DNA from: Morella rubra
Taxonomy: Eukaryota > Streptophyta > Magnoliopsida > Fagales > Myricaceae
Assembly (NCBI GenBank): GCA_003952965.2
Contig: RXIC02000463.1
Location: 19,785-83,784, forward strand
Direction: 5' to 3'
Length of the DNA stretch: 64,000 nt
This document shows positions 62,613-64,000 of the stretch, in pieces. Positions within the stretch are counted from its first letter, which is position 1. Every line of letters starts with the position of its first letter. The translations under genes were made by a program, and so were the position numbers. The notes below the pieces were generated by a model. That model was not told the origin of the DNA. It was given only the letters and a program-made list of their open reading frames with translations, and ran no database searches.

Positions 62613-64000
62613 GGCCACCACGGCGGACCAACCTTCAAAGTCGCTGTTATACCCTAACAAAAATCAGATCAAGAGAGAAAGATGCTTCTTTCTTGGATTG
62701 GCTTCTAGGAATAGTTTTACCCTCGACGGACGGAGGACATGGTGGAAGAGTGGGGTATTTGAAAATGAATTGGCTGATATTTATGTGGTCAGGTATGCTA
62801 GTCTCTGAGAGGGAGAGACGGGAGGAGGCTTTAGGAAGGTTGGGTTTTCGCAAGGGGTGGAACTCGGAACGAGGTCAAACGCGGTTTGCATCTTCCTCTT
62901 TTATAAGCTTTGATTGAATGGCTCAGTGTGCCCTGTTGGTTTTAGATATTATTTAATTCTATCACTTGATATTCGAAAAATCAAAGAAAGAAACAATTAC
63001 TTATTGAAACTTATTTAACTCATAACCAGAAATTGCGGCGCGGTGCGGTGCAGGTGAGCACCAATGGGATATTAGATGTTATGTTTCTTATTCAATTGCT
63101 TATACAACTGTCAATTATTTTTGGCTTTAAATAATTTAGATTTTTTATTTAGTGTCATTCAGTGTTGCACGATGAATTAAGAAAAAGATTAAAAAATTCT
63201 CAAGATATGATTAACATGTCGAGTGTAATATTTTTAACGTACACAGTTCAATGAATCTCCTCAAATCAAGGGTTTCATTTCTTCTGGGTTGATATAGAGT
63301 TTTGAGTACTGAGAAGGGCAACAGAAAGTCTTTGATATTATGTAGAATTTTATGTAAGTAAATTAACTCTTGTCAACGGATACCTCTAGACTCTCATACC
63401 AGTACTCTCATTAGATTTTTAAAAGTGGGAATATAATTTTAATGCTATCATAAATAGCGTTCATATTAGAAATCCTTTAGATTTTGTACCATCACTTATT
63501 AACTCTAGGGGTGGAGTTTTAAAAGATAATTAAATGGTATTTTAAATAAATTTTTAGAGTTATTTAAATAATATATACTCAATGACCTCTCACGTTTAAA
63601 TCTTCCTTGGGACGGCCGAATTATCCTTGACAGATCACATGAGGAAGAGAGTCACAAAATCAGAAGCAAAATTAGCGGAAAACGTGTTGTCCCCTCAGTT
63701 TTAGTTGGAAATATCATGTTTTAATTTAGCCTACAGTATCGAATTAATATACGGTCAAATTTTTGTGTGTCTAGGCTCCGAATCTTAATAAGAAGCTTCA
63801 TAAAATTAACGCTAGACTGGCAATTCAGAATAAAATAAGATGGGTGTCGGGTATATTCCCCAAAATTAATGTTAGCTTGGGGAAAAACAGGCAGCTACTA
63901 ATAGCAGACTTTGGGGACCAAGTCTAAGAAATTGAATTTAGATTGCTTTCGCTATAATATTAGAAAAACGTCTAGTGGGCATATTATATATAATCATATA
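62613..64000. other. Upstream flank of the second ARO copy (segmental duplication unit B)
   Basis: It matches 51523-54500 in the same orientation, with about 634 bases missing at 63598 relative to unit A (the poly-G and MITE-containing part, 52534-53168). No other gene is recognised. Homology continues in degraded form to the window edge. Confidence 0.7.

Overview
This window is nuclear DNA from a flowering plant, most likely a woody eudicot. It has long AT-rich intergenic stretches, GT-AG introns, plant-only gene families (leaf-type ferredoxin-NADP reductase with a transit peptide, thaumatin-like proteins, ARMADILLO-REPEAT-ONLY protein, plant cold-shock-domain protein), plant transposon classes (CACTA, hAT, MITEs, LINE remnants) and a small plastid-derived insertion. 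The species cannot be named from the sequence alone.

Layout. From 0 to 2.5 kb: a possible TIR-bounded element carrying a frameshifted fragment of a DUF627-type ubiquitin-hydrolase-related gene, then a LINE RNase H remnant. From 2.57 to 6.85 kb (+): a complete six-exon oligopeptide transporter (OPT) gene. From 7.99 to 12.54 kb (+): a complete seven-exon calmodulin-lysine N-methyltransferase gene. From 14.4 to 17.1 kb: a MITE, short tandem duplications and another LINE RNase H fragment. From 17.2 to 18.6 kb (-): a thaumatin-like protein gene whose third exon encodes a likely GPI-anchor tail. From 19.8 to 20.0 kb (-): a fragment of a bHLH91-type transcription factor. From 21.8 to 23.7 kb: a non-autonomous CACTA element packed with GATCGATC palindromes. 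From 26.2 to 27.5 kb: a decayed hAT element. From 32.2 to 33.5 kb (-): a second thaumatin-like gene, again with a short third exon. At 33.9-34.4 kb: a long foldback element. From 37.1 to 37.9 kb (-): an intronless cold-shock-domain protein with five CCHC zinc knuckles. At 38.9 kb: a plastid trnA-UGC/23S spacer insertion. From 39.7 to 42.4 kb (-): leaf-type ferredoxin-NADP reductase with a damaged exon 8. From 43.8 to 48.6 kb: a possible spliced transcript of unknown nature.

From 49.5 kb to the end is a nested segmental-duplication complex. An intact single-exon ARO gene (49.5-51.5 kb, -) is followed by a second nearly identical copy (60.6-62.6 kb) with exactly three single-base frameshifts and one in-frame loss of a 6-base repeat unit. 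A third copy (59.5-59.9 kb) keeps only the 3' part. Between them lies a duplicated block holding hAT ends and a captured MCM6 gene fragment.

The annotated genes are unrelated housekeeping or stress genes, and no operon-like or cooperative system is evident. The recurring theme is capture of gene fragments by or beside transposons (DUF627, bHLH91, MCM6, a possible Jas-motif exon) and local duplication followed by small deletions. Whether the damage in the FNR exon and in the second ARO copy is biological or comes from assembly cannot be settled from the sequence.
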